In this document: positions 1-9,159 of the stretch, one piece after another | How the letters are laid out: each line of letters opens with the position of its first letter | Numbering within the stretch: position 1 is the stretch's first letter | NCBI GenBank assembly: GCA_028290085.1 | Contig: JAQGKN010000410.1 | Location: 1 to 9,159 of the forward strand | Length of the DNA stretch: 9,159 nucleotides | DNA from: Hyphomicrobiales bacterium | Lineage (GTDB): Bacteria; Pseudomonadota; Alphaproteobacteria; Rhizobiales; Beijerinckiaceae | Direction of reading: 5' to 3' | Program-made: the position numbers and the translations under genes | Notes under the pieces: generated by a model | What the model saw: the letters and a program-made list of their open reading frames with translations, nothing else | Told to the model about the DNA's origin: nothing | Database searches by the model: none

Positions 1-1
1 G

Positions 2-1483
2 CAGGTAATAAGGATTGATATCTGGCGTGTTCACGAAGAAATTGGGGCGGTAGTAATCTGCCATGTCGCCGCTGAGTTCGAGCATGTAGGTGATGATCTC
101 GCTTTTCGTGTTACGCCAGGTGAAATAAGTATAACTTTGCTGGAAGCCGATCTTGGCGAGCTTCTGCATCATCTTTGGCCGCGTGAATGCTTCCGCCAGA
201 AAGATGACATCCGGGAATTGGGCATTGACCTCACGGATCAGCCAGCGCCAGAATGGGATCGGCTTGGTGTGCGGATTGTCGACACGGAAAATACGAACCC
301 CCTGCTCCGCCCAAAACAAGACGATCTCGCGCAACGCGAGCCACACTCCAGGGAAAGCCTTTCCCTCGAAGTGAACGTTGACGATGTCCTCGTATTTCTT
401 GGGAGGATTCTCGGCAAATTTGATCGTGCCATCAGGCCGCCAGTCGAACCAGTCCGGATGTTCCTTGATCCAGGGATGGTCGGGCGAACATTGCACAGCG
501 AGGTCGAGCGCGATCTCGAGTTCCTGCGCGCGCGCGGCCGCAATGAGCTTGCGAAAGCTCGCGAGCGTTCCAAGCTCCGGGTGAACAGCCATGTGGCCAC
601 CCTCCGGCGAGCCGATGGCATAGACACTTCCCGGATCATCGTGACCAGCTGTCAGCGCATTATTGCGCCCCTTGCGATTAGTCTTCCCGATGGGATGGAT
701 AGGCGGAAAATAAAGAACGTCGAAACCCAGGTCGCGCACATAAGGCAAGCGTTCGATCACGTCCTCAAACGTGCCATGCCTTTCCGGGTCCCCGGAAGCG
801 GACCGTGGAAACATCTCGTACCAGGCCGAAAATAACGCCGCGCGCCGATCGACAACCAATTCCAGAACCGGCGTGCGATGCGACACCGACTCGCGCGGTC
901 CGACGCACGCCATCAACGCGGCCACTTCATCGGAAAGCAACAGCTCGATTTGCTGGTCGCTCGTGTCTGCACCAAGGCGCTGTGTAAGCTCGTCCAAAAG
1001 ACCAGCATCCACGCCTGCGGCACGCGCATTTACTGCCAGCGCGAGCGCTTCATCCACCTCGACGCGGACATCCTGGCCAGCCGCGCGTTTCTTTTGAGTA
1101 TCGCGCCGCCACGAGGCGAAGGGGTCTCGCCAGGCTTCTATGGAATAGAGATACCGCCCCACCGAGTGAGGCACGAAGTGTCCGCTCCAGCGATCATTGT
1201 CGACAAAGCGCATCGGCGCGCGCGACCATGAGCCCTCGCCTACAGACTGCCAGAGGATATCGGCGGCGATCACCTCGTGACCGTCACTGAAAATATCAGC
1301 GCTAACTGTAAACGTCGCCCCGACACTGCATTTGGCAGCAGCGCGACCACCATCTATCTCCGGAGATACGCTTTCAATGACGACGCGGCCCTCATCAGAA
1401 GGAAGATGCGCTTCCAGCTGCTTGGGCTTGGCCGGTCTCGCCCGCCGTGCCTTTGCGCGGGCGGGCGGATCGGAATCATTCAT
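2..1483 (-). CDS. glgE: Maltosyltransferase GlgE, N-terminal two-thirds (3' end beyond the window)
   Basis: GlgE (GH13_3, EC 2.4.99.16) transfers maltosyl units from alpha-maltose-1-phosphate to the non-reducing ends of alpha-1,4-glucans. I translated this frame by hand from the ATG at 1483 to the left edge: 494 codons, no stop. A basic Ala/Arg/Lys/Pro-rich tail (about 1-25) precedes the N-terminal beta-sandwich, which starts with VIESVSPEIDGGRAAAK. Then come WYEMFPRS (221-228), DVLYFPPIHPIGKTNRKGRNN (from 255), LDLAVQCSPDHPW (326-338), FRVDNPHTKP (nucleophile D402), FLAEAFTRP (acid/base E431) and NTPDINPYYL (D488). The spacings between these three acids (29 and 57) match, as I recall them, D394, E423 and D480 of Streptomyces coelicolor GlgE. 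About 170-200 C-terminal residues should lie outside the window. The start overlaps the malQ-treY stop as ATGA and has GGGG 8 nt upstream. The product is certain to family level. Confidence 0.96.
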   Translation of the reverse strand, partial: MNDSDPPARAKARRARPAKPKQLEAHLPSDEGRVVIESVSPEIDGGRAAAKCSVGATFTVSADIFSDGHEVIAADILWQSVGEGSWSRAPMRFVDNDRWSGHFVPHSVGRYLYSIEAWRDPFASWRRDTQKKRAAGQDVRVEVDEALALAVNARAAGVDAGLLDELTQRLGADTSDQQIELLLSDEVAALMACVGPRESVSHRTPVLELVVDRRAALFSAWYEMFPRSASGDPERHGTFEDVIERLPYVRDLGFDVLYFPPIHPIGKTNRKGRNNALTAGHDDPGSVYAIGSPEGGHMAVHPELGTLASFRKLIAAARAQELEIALDLAVQCSPDHPWIKEHPDWFDWRPDGTIKFAENPPKKYEDIVNVHFEGKAFPGVWLALREIVLFWAEQGVRIFRVDNPHTKPIPFWRWLIREVNAQFPDVIFLAEAFTRPKMMQKLAKIGFQQSYTYFTWRNTKSEIITYMLELSGDMADYYRPNFFVNTPDINPYYL

Positions 1484-4400
1484 GCATCATTCCCCAATAC
1501 CAGCCAAGGCAAGCCCTCCGCGATTGCGGCGCAGACCACGGTCCCCTGCGCATCAAACGCAGATCCTGTCAGGAGGTTGCGCCAATGGCCGGGCGAAAGG
1601 TTGAGCACTGCGTCCTTCCAGGCAGACGTTGTGAATTCTGGCCCCGAAATCAGTCCTCGACGCAGAAGATCAGTGCCAGTCATCGCGCAAATGATCAGCC
1701 GCTCATCACCCAACACACGCTCGTATGCGATGCTGGGAAGATCGCGCCGCGGCTCATAATTGCCGTAAGCGTAGAGCTCCGGCCTTTGCATCCGGTCCTG
1801 CAGAAGCCGCCATGTGATGAATTGTTTGATTTCTCCGTCCTGCCATTGCGCAAGCAAAGACTGCGGCAATGCCGAAGACATTTTCGTGAGGGATTGGGAC
1901 CGCGCGGCGTAATCCACGGGACGACGATTGTCGGGATCGACGAAGGAGAAATCCCAATATTCTGTCCCCTGGTAGAAATCTGGAACACCGGGCAAAGTGA
2001 TCTTGAAAACGGTCCGCGCGAGTGCATTCAGCGCGCCCGCGAAGGCGACACGTCCGGCTGCTGCGTGGATTAGCTCGAAGGCCTCCCCGCGCGGTGCAAA
2101 AATCTTTCGGACGAAGGATTTTGTACTGTTCTCGTAGTCTTCGTCTGGATCGGTCCAGCTGGAATGACGCTTCGCCTCGCGTAGCGCCTTGATCGCGAAT
2201 GCTTCGAAACGCTGGCGAAATTCCCCAGTCTCGGCGTCACCTGCAACGTCGCGCACTAATCCGAGCGGCCATGCACCCACCATGGCCTGCAGCATCAACA
2301 CGCGATCGCTTGCATCTGGCCCTTCGGTCAGTTCGAAAAAACGTTCAACGACGCGCGCCCAGGAATCGACGTCCGCACTCAGCGCCAGCAGTCGCGCGCG
2401 GGTGTCCTCACCACGCTTTGTGTCATGCGTAGCGGTGGCGATCATCGACGCTGGCCAAAAGTGCGCACGCCTTCGCTCAGCGTCATCGAACTCGTCTCGA
2501 GACATTCCAAAGCGGCCGGGATCGGCACCGACTTCGTTGAGCGCGAGAAAGGGCACGTGGCGGTAGAACAGCGTGTCCTCGACGCTCTTCGCCATGATCG
2601 GACCGCTCAATTGCTCGACACGCCTGCGAACGGACAGGATCAGGTCACGGTTTTCAGACTGGAAATCGCCGACGAGAACGCGCCCGAGGAACGCGAGCGC
2701 ATCCTGATCTCCAGGCGCGGTCAGCGCGCCCGCATCCCGTAGTGCGCCGGAGATGCGATTCCTGTCGTCGGGCTCCGCGCCGGAAGGCCCCACATATGTC
2801 CGGTAGACAGGCAGCGCCACGACATAGCTCGCGACGGCGCGGCGCAGGGCGGCAATACCAAGGTCACGCGTTCGGCGGCCAGCACCCGCGAGCTCCGCCA
2901 GATCCGCGACGATGGCTTCGTGCTCGGCACCAAAACTTCGCGCAAGCACGCTCGTCTTCGCTTCCACCAGCGCATCGTGATAGCTCTGTGGCTCACCAAC
3001 GACGTCGCGATAGATCTGTTGCAGGCGAGCGGATGCGCTTTGGTCGAGCAAGAGGGAGTCAATCTCATTCAGCGCATCATACCCGGTGGTACCGGCAATC
3101 GGCCATGCCCGTAGCTCTTCACCCGGTTCGAGGATTTTCTCGGCAACGATGAAGAAGCCCGGCCCCACTTTTTCCTGCAGCATACGCAGATAACCGCCGG
3201 GGTCGGCGAGCCCGTCGATGTGGTCGATGCGTAATCCATCGATCTTCCGCTCGGCCACGAGGCGCAAGATCAGCTCATGTGTCAAATCGAAGACGCGCGG
3301 ATCTTCAACGCGCACACCTGCGAGCGTGTTGATCTCGAAGAAGCGCCGGTAATTCAACTCAGATGCCGCAAGCCGCCAATGCGCCAGCCGGTAGGATTGT
3401 CGCGAGATTAGGGCATCGAGTGCATCCTGATCGGCGGACAAATCGCGAAGTGCGGCATCGATGGCTGCGCCCGCGCGCTCGTCGGATGACAGCGACACGA
3501 GCCCGCGCCGCAGCGCGTCTGCCCGCTCGACTGCGTCGTGTTCACTTACGATCCGCCGATATGCGCGCGCCAGGCGTTCCACGCCCGCGCGTACAGCCAG
3601 ATCCCCATCGATACGCGCAACGGTGCGGTCGAGGAGAGCGCCGTACTCGCGAGGACAAATCGGAAAGTCTGAGTCGAAGTGGCGAATGACAAACGCACCT
3701 CGTTCACCGTCGAACGCAAGTGACAAATCGCCCGATGCCAGAGCGTCTCCATATGAAGAGCCAAGCACGGGCAACAGCAATTTGCCTCCCGCATCGGCCC
3801 GCTCCAGATCGATGTCGAAGATATGCGCGAAGGGTGAGTCGACGCCCCATTCCAGCAACGAAAACCAGAATGGATTAGCGGCCCCAATCCCCATGTGATT
3901 GGGAACGATGTCGACCAAAAGCTTCAGGCCATTGGCGTGCACGGCTTCTACGAACAGGTTGAAAGCATCTTCGCCCCCGAGTTCGGGGTTGACGACACGC
4001 GGATCGACGATGTCGTATCCATGCGTAGACCCAGTCTGAGCCTTCTGGATTGGCGATGTGTAGACATGGCTGATACCAAGCGCTGCGAGGTAGGGGACAA
4101 TTTCCCTCGCCATGTCGAACGTAAATCCCTTGTGAAGCTGCAGCCGGTAAGTCGCAAGCGGTGGCGGCGCGGCAAGACGCGATTGTCGCACGCGCGGCGT
4201 ACGTCCCTCCTCAGCCATCAAGGCACCGACGCACGCGAGAGGCCCTGCCGGTTCAGTCAGGCGCTCCAGGCTCGACCCAAGCTTGCGCCGCCAGTTGGGA
4301 TGGCCATCGGAAGGTCCAGGCAAATTGGCCTGATTTAGCTCATCGAGCACATCCTCGCACTGAACCGCGAGCAGCCTGGAAGGGGCGCGTGCGAGATAGC

Positions 4401-6258
4401 GCAATGCGTCGTTACGCGCGCGGACGTCATCAGTGAGAGCACCCGTCAGCCCCTCTTCCTGCAACGCAGTCGTCCAGGCAGTAACGTCGTGTTGCCGCGC
4501 TATATGTTTGGCGCGAGTGTGAGCGTCATCATAGACGCCGAAGCAGGACCGCAGATCGATATCGTAACCGCGCATCCATCCCTTGAACGTGGGGAGATCA
4601 TGCGTCGTGATCGCAGCGAGTGCCTCACGCGGATAGTCCGCTGGCGGCACGAAATCGCCATTGCTTTGGCGCTCGAACGCCAGCACCCTGTAACTCAGAA
4701 TACCCGACTGCATGATGGCGTCGGAAAACTCCGCTGGACCCGTGCCGAGATCCTCGGCGATCACCAGGCATTCACGGCGCTGGCTCTCTATGCGCAAAAT
4801 TGCGAGCAGCGCCGCGAAGGGGAAGTCAACGTAAGCGCCCCCAGCGGGCGTGCTGCCAGGCGGAATGAGAAACAGCCTCTGCAGCTGAAATGCATGGTCG
4901 ATGCGGATCGCACCAGCATGACGCATGTTTGCAACGACGAGATCCCGAAAGGCCGCGAAATCCTGTCGTTCGAGCGCGAGAGGATCGAAGGGTGGAAAGC
5001 CCCAGTTCTGTCCCTGCGGCCCAAGCGGATCCGGTGGAGCGCCAACTGTAAGCGACAGTGCATAACGATCCTGCCGCGCCCACACTTCGGAGCCGAATCG
5101 ATCGGCACCGACCGCGAGATCGCGATAGAGGCCGACCTCCATGCCGGCTTGCCGCGCGGCGCGTTCAGCCTCCGCCAGTTGCGCGTCGCAAAGGGTCTGC
5201 AGCCAGGCGTGGAAGGACACGCGATCTGCCTTGTCTCGACGAAAGCGCTGCACGGCCGGCGACGTTGGTTCAAAATAATCCGATGGCCACACTCCGGGCC
5301 AAGGCTGACCCAGAGCTGAAAAGTGCTCCGAAAAGGCCTCAAACGTCGCGTGCAATTCGAGCTGTTCACCGAGCTCGGCACGCCGTCGCGCAAAGGTGCC
5401 ATCGTCACCCGCCCGCAGAAATGCGTTGAAAAGAGATTCCAGCAAAGGGCGCTTGATTTCCCAAACGCCCGCATAATCCACAAGTCCGCTCCCACGCATC
5501 GCGTGAATGCGCGGTGCAAGCTTGGCCATGAGCGGTGAAAGGTCGGCTCCCGCAACATTGATCGCATCGGGGTCCAGATAAAGCGGTTCGAGGAACAGCC
5601 GCGTCGATGGCGAATAGGGCGAGATTTTCGAGCGGTCCGCGCTGAAGAGAGCGTGCAACGGACTTAAGCCTAGAAAGGATGCCCCGGCGCGCGCCGCCCC
5701 CTCCGCGAGACGGGACACATCGGCAAAATCGCCCATGCCGAAATTGCGTTCCGAGCGCAGACCGTAGACCTGCGATGCGATCCCCCATCCCCGCATGCCG
5801 TTACTGAAAGCTTTCGGCGACCAGCAGCGCGGGGGGGCCACAAGGAGAAACGTCGACGCGCGCTGTGTTCCCGCCTCGATGTCGAGATGATAATAACCAC
5901 TCTCCAGCGCCGGCAGATCGACGCCACCACTCTGCTTGCGACGGTCCCCGCACCCATTCTCACCGCGCAAGGCCCAGCCCGTAATCGTTTGCGCGAAAGC
6001 GGGTGCAAGCCGAAGACTTTGCGGCTTGCGGCTTTCTACAACAATCCAGGGCGGCAAGGGGCCACCGCGCTGGGTGACGACAAAGTGGAGCGCATCGCGC
6101 ACCTGGGCTTCTGTGGCCGTGGCGAAGCCGAGCCCTTCGATGACCGCGCGCCGTGCCGGAAGTCCGGTGTCGACGCGGATACCATTCTGGTCGAGATAGG
6201 AAGCCGCGATGCCGAGCGCGCTTGCGAGTTTGCCGATCAAATCATCTTGTTGCGCCAC
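1480..6258 (-). CDS. malQ-treY: Fused MalQ-TreY: 4-alpha-glucanotransferase / malto-oligosyltrehalose synthase
   Basis: One uninterrupted frame of 1592 residues joins two normally separate enzymes. Residues 1 to about 675 are MalQ (GH77, amylomaltase), which moves glucan chains between malto-oligosaccharides. Seen are RSERNFGMGDF, ISPYSPSTRLF, GAPPDPLGPQGQNWGFPP, AIRIDH (nucleophile D454), AEDLG (acid/base E502), THDLPT (D554) and a closing PGPSDGHPNWRRKL. Residues about 700-1592 are TreY (GH13, EC 5.4.99.15), which isomerises the reducing-end bond to alpha,alpha-1,1. Seen are TYRLQLHKGFTF, HGYDIVDP, LLVDIVPNHMG, DGLRIDHIDGL (D1012), FFIVAEKIL (E1040), GTTGYD, ATHDTKRGED (D1279) and PGVPDFYQGTE. 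Both halves are near full length and catalytically intact. I chose the GTG at 6258: it has AAGGGG 7 nt upstream, a 17-nt overlap with treZ, and an N-terminus right for MalQ. The ATG at 6360 would overlap treZ by 119 nt and add 34 residues of unlikely sequence. The TGA overlaps the glgE ATG (ATGA). Confidence 0.95.
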   Translation of the reverse strand: MAQQDDLIGKLASALGIAASYLDQNGIRVDTGLPARRAVIEGLGFATATEAQVRDALHFVVTQRGGPLPPWIVVESRKPQSLRLAPAFAQTITGWALRGENGCGDRRKQSGGVDLPALESGYYHLDIEAGTQRASTFLLVAPPRCWSPKAFSNGMRGWGIASQVYGLRSERNFGMGDFADVSRLAEGAARAGASFLGLSPLHALFSADRSKISPYSPSTRLFLEPLYLDPDAINVAGADLSPLMAKLAPRIHAMRGSGLVDYAGVWEIKRPLLESLFNAFLRAGDDGTFARRRAELGEQLELHATFEAFSEHFSALGQPWPGVWPSDYFEPTSPAVQRFRRDKADRVSFHAWLQTLCDAQLAEAERAARQAGMEVGLYRDLAVGADRFGSEVWARQDRYALSLTVGAPPDPLGPQGQNWGFPPFDPLALERQDFAAFRDLVVANMRHAGAIRIDHAFQLQRLFLIPPGSTPAGGAYVDFPFAALLAILRIESQRRECLVIAEDLGTGPAEFSDAIMQSGILSYRVLAFERQSNGDFVPPADYPREALAAITTHDLPTFKGWMRGYDIDLRSCFGVYDDAHTRAKHIARQHDVTAWTTALQEEGLTGALTDDVRARNDALRYLARAPSRLLAVQCEDVLDELNQANLPGPSDGHPNWRRKLGSSLERLTEPAGPLACVGALMAEEGRTPRVRQSRLAAPPPLATYRLQLHKGFTFDMAREIVPYLAALGISHVYTSPIQKAQTGSTHGYDIVDPRVVNPELGGEDAFNLFVEAVHANGLKLLVDIVPNHMGIGAANPFWFSLLEWGVDSPFAHIFDIDLERADAGGKLLLPVLGSSYGDALASGDLSLAFDGERGAFVIRHFDSDFPICPREYGALLDRTVARIDGDLAVRAGVERLARAYRRIVSEHDAVERADALRRGLVSLSSDERAGAAIDAALRDLSADQDALDALISRQSYRLAHWRLAASELNYRRFFEINTLAGVRVEDPRVFDLTHELILRLVAERKIDGLRIDHIDGLADPGGYLRMLQEKVGPGFFIVAEKILEPGEELRAWPIAGTTGYDALNEIDSLLLDQSASARLQQIYRDVVGEPQSYHDALVEAKTSVLARSFGAEHEAIVADLAELAGAGRRTRDLGIAALRRAVASYVVALPVYRTYVGPSGAEPDDRNRISGALRDAGALTAPGDQDALAFLGRVLVGDFQSENRDLILSVRRRVEQLSGPIMAKSVEDTLFYRHVPFLALNEVGADPGRFGMSRDEFDDAERRRAHFWPASMIATATHDTKRGEDTRARLLALSADVDSWARVVERFFELTEGPDASDRVLMLQAMVGAWPLGLVRDVAGDAETGEFRQRFEAFAIKALREAKRHSSWTDPDEDYENSTKSFVRKIFAPRGEAFELIHAAAGRVAFAGALNALARTVFKITLPGVPDFYQGTEYWDFSFVDPDNRRPVDYAARSQSLTKMSSALPQSLLAQWQDGEIKQFITWRLLQDRMQRPELYAYGNYEPRRDLPSIAYERVLGDERLIICAMTGTDLLRRGLISGPEFTTSAWKDAVLNLSPGHWRNLLTGSAFDAQGTVVCAAIAEGLPWLVLGNDA
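1491..1496 (-). promoter_or_regulatory. Ribosome-binding site of glgE
   Basis: TGGGGA on the minus strand has its GGGG 8 nt before the glgE ATG (1483-1481), inside the last codons of malQ-treY. With the ATGA stop/start overlap it points to re-initiation by ribosomes finishing the fusion gene. The two other ATG triplets just upstream are out of frame with GlgE. Confidence 0.6.
4148..4222 (-). other. Interdomain linker of the MalQ-TreY fusion
   Basis: This segment lies between the C-terminal NWRRKL helix region of MalQ and the first TreY strand (ATYRLQLHKGF). It encodes about 25 residues rich in Arg, Ala and Pro, including an APPPL stretch just before TreY. It contains an in-frame ATG (4218-4216) and GTG (4191-4189), with an SD-like GAGGAGGG between them. 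No stop codon or frameshift interrupts it. The domain boundary is placed by eye from family motifs, so the limits are approximate to about 10 residues. Confidence 0.7.
4205..4212 (-). promoter_or_regulatory. SD-like GAGGAGGG inside the MalQ-TreY linker
   Basis: On the minus strand, the Glu-Glu-Gly codons of the linker form GAGGAGGG, a near-consensus Shine-Dalgarno core. The next in-frame start-type codon is a GTG at 4191-4189, 13 nt further on, which is longer than the usual 5-10 nt. It may be chance, a relic of a separate treY gene, or a weak internal start giving free TreY. The sequence alone cannot decide. Confidence 0.3.
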
Positions 6259-8066
6259 GAGCAGGCCCCTTGCTGACGACGGCACTCCAGCCCTCGAGAA
6301 TATGTGTGCCGGCATCTGTCGAGGCTCCGGCCGATGACCAGACAATGTCCGATTCATCATCGGCGGCCGCCCGCAACGTGCCTGGCCCGAGTTGCATCAG
6401 GAACTTTAGATTTCCGCCTGCAAAGCGCCAACGCACTTCGAGTCCGAACTCGCCACGCATCTCATAGGTAGCGTCGATCCAGCCGCTTGAAAGAAGCGGA
6501 ACCACATGCTCATGCCGCAAGGCGAGAAGGTGACGTATCGCGCCTAGAACGTCCGAATGCGGTGGCCAGACGCGCTCCTCCCAAATAAGGCGCGACGCGC
6601 CGAAGGTCGCCTCATCCGTCGGATCTGGAATGCGAGCTGACGATTCGTGATCGGCGAAGGATTTGAACCGGGCAAACTCCCGCCTTCGTCCATCGCGCAC
6701 CGCATTCGACAAATCGGGATCATCGCTGAAATCGACGAAAAACTGGAACGGCGTCGACGCGCTCCATTCTTCGCCCATGAACAACAATGGGATCTGCGGC
6801 GAGAGGATCAACAAAGCATGCGCAATCGCCAGTTGGTCTGGTTCGCTCAACGCCGACAACCGTTCGCCGAAAGCCCGATTTCCGATCTGATCGTGGTTTT
6901 GTAGAAAGGCCACAAATGCCTGTGGCGGCAGATGGGCCGAGACTTCTCCGCGAGGTTTGCCGCCCGCATGAGCGGACGGTTCGCCCTGATACGCAAAGCC
7001 CTCTGATAGGCAGCGGCCGAGGCCTTGCAAGGGCGTGCTGGCATAATCTTCGTAGTAGGCCTCGGCTTCCCCCGTCAGCAGCACGTGCCAGCAATGGTGA
7101 ATATCGTCGTTCCACTGCGCGTTATACTGCTTTGGCTTGCCCTGCTCATCGCGGGTGAGCCAGCGCGAGGCATTCTGTTCGTTTTCGATAACAAGATGTA
7201 CGTGACGAGATCCAGCCTTCGCATGCACTGCTTCTGCAATTTCTGTCAGCACGTGCGGATCGCTGTCGTCGTTGATCGCATGCACGGCATCGAGGCGCAG
7301 TCCGTCGAAGCGAAATTCGTCGATCCAGTACAGGGCATTGTGAACGACGAAATCGCGCACCGCCTGGCGATCTTTCGCGTCGAAGTCGATCGCTTCGCCC
7401 CAAGGCGTATGGTGTCTATCGGTGAAGAACGACTTTGCGTAGAGCGGCAGAAAATTTCCCGAAGGACCGAAGTGATTGTAGACGACGTCCAGCATCATCA
7501 TGATGCCACGCGAATGCGCGGAATCGATAAGACGCTTGAGGCTGTCAGGCGTGCCATATGCTGAATTGGGTGCGAACGGCAGCACGCCGTCATAACCCCA
7601 GTTTCGCGCCCCCGGACATTCCGCGATCGGCATCAGTTCGATCATGGTAACGCCGAGATCGGCGATTGCATCGAGACGCTCCGCCAGCGCATCGAAAGTT
7701 CCGGCCGACGTAGCGGTTCCCACATGCACTTCGTAAATAACGGCCTGTTCCCAGGGACGCCCGCGCCATTCCGTTCCCCGCCACTCAAACGACGGGTTTG
7801 TAACAAGGCTGGGCGAGAACACACCGTCGGGCTGAAAACGTGAAGCTGGATCCGGGATGCCTGTTTGCCCGTCAATGCTCCATGTGTAAGTGGAGCCGGG
7901 CCCCGCCGATGCCACGATCACGCGCGCAAACCCCTCGCCGTCACGCGCAACGTCTATCGGTTCACCGCCATCGACGATCAGCTGAACGCGCTCGGCGTCG
8001 GGCGCCCACAATGAGAATCGCACGCCTTCAGCCGAAGGTTCGGCGCCGAAGGGCATCTGGTGGAGG

Positions 8067-8074
<8 letters not shown>
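6242..8074 (-). CDS. treZ: Malto-oligosyltrehalose trehalohydrolase TreZ
   Basis: TreZ (GH13, EC 3.2.1.141) hydrolyses the alpha-1,4 bond next to the trehalose end of maltooligosyl-trehalose, freeing trehalose after TreY has acted. The 610-residue product is full length for the family. It has an N-terminal CBM48-like beta domain (about 10-90, with RFSLWAPDAERVQL at 19-32), then the barrel: YEVHVGT at 114-120, MLDVVYNHFGP at 194-204 and FDGLRLDAVHAI at 256-267 (nucleophile D262). LVIENEQN at 294-301 gives probable acid/base E297, and QNHDQIGNRA at 392-401 gives D395. A C-terminal beta domain follows. The ATG at 8074 is chosen because a GGAG lies 7 nt upstream and the N-terminus fits the family; M7 is a weaker alternative. 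The gene overlaps glgX by 8 nt and the next gene by 17 nt, implying co-transcription and coupled translation. All catalytic residues I could check are present. Confidence 0.97.
6266..6271 (-). promoter_or_regulatory. Ribosome-binding site deciding the GTG start of malQ-treY
   Basis: AAGGGG on the minus strand ends 7 nt before the GTG at 6258-6256, inside the 3' end of treZ. This spacing and the MalQ-like residues that follow (MAQQDDLIGKLASALG if GTG is read as Met) favour this start over the in-frame ATGs at 6360 and 6315. Confidence 0.65.

Positions 8075-9159
<1,085 letters not shown>

Noticed and set aside
137..835. Plus-strand open frame of 232 codons
   Set aside because: It is antisense to glgE, which is open throughout and has family motifs on the other strand. 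The predicted protein has no recognisable fold and is a GC-rich shadow frame.
2..1483. glgE as a broken gene, because no long minus-strand frame is obvious at the left end
   Set aside because: Codon-by-codon translation showed no stop from 1483 to the window edge and intact catalytic residues. The gene only looks missing because its stop codon lies outside the window.
1447..2073. Plus-strand open frame of 208 codons across the glgE/malQ-treY junction
   Set aside because: It is antisense to the TreY C-terminus and the glgE start, both supported by motifs. I see no convincing start context or recognisable domain.
4140..4230. The MalQ-TreY fusion as a sequencing or assembly artefact
   Set aside because: The reading frame is continuous with normal codon use on both sides. 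A single-base error could remove one stop codon, so I keep a small reservation, but nothing in the sequence suggests it.
4489..5319. Plus-strand open frame of 276 codons, the longest antisense frame
   Set aside because: It lies wholly opposite the MalQ part of the fusion gene, has low-complexity shadow composition and matches no family I recognise.
4788..5567. Minus-strand frame of 259 codons inside malQ-treY, and similar shorter ones (for example 3546-3887 and 6720-7115)
   Set aside because: They are out of frame with MalQ, TreY or TreZ, which carry the catalytic motifs.

Overview
The window is one dense stretch of alpha-glucan and trehalose metabolism genes. All are on the minus strand and transcription runs from high to low coordinates. 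In transcription order the genes are: glgX (3' half only, entering from the right edge), treZ (complete), a single long gene fusing malQ to treY (complete), and glgE (5' two-thirds only, leaving at the left edge). There is no intergenic DNA. Consecutive genes overlap by 8, 17 and 4 nt, and each downstream start has a Shine-Dalgarno-like sequence 7-8 nt away inside the preceding gene. I see no promoter, terminator, tRNA, rRNA, mobile element, CRISPR array or notable repeat, and no gene-free stretch of 300 bases or more. The many other open frames, including long plus-strand ones, are GC-rich shadows of these genes.

Together the enzymes cover breakdown of an alpha-glucan to trehalose, plus one step of rebuilding it. 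GlgX debranches glycogen or limit dextrin and releases linear malto-oligosaccharides. MalQ disproportionates short chains into longer ones. TreY turns the reducing-end glucose into an alpha,alpha-1,1-trehalosyl end, and TreZ cuts off free trehalose. GlgE works in the opposite direction, adding maltosyl units from maltose-1-phosphate to alpha-1,4-glucan. In the known GlgE pathway its substrate is made from trehalose by TreS and the maltokinase Pep2/Mak. Those genes and glgB are not in the window and may lie beyond either edge.

The DNA is GC-rich (about 60% by eye). Protein style and gene content suggest a proteobacterium, most likely an alphaproteobacterium of the Hyphomicrobiales/Rhizobiales type. 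This taxonomic guess is inference and only moderately secure. The pathway chemistry is known. The points worth a second look are the MalQ-TreY fusion, a possible relic treY ribosome-binding site in its linker, and the tight coupling of GlgE to the TreY/TreZ route.
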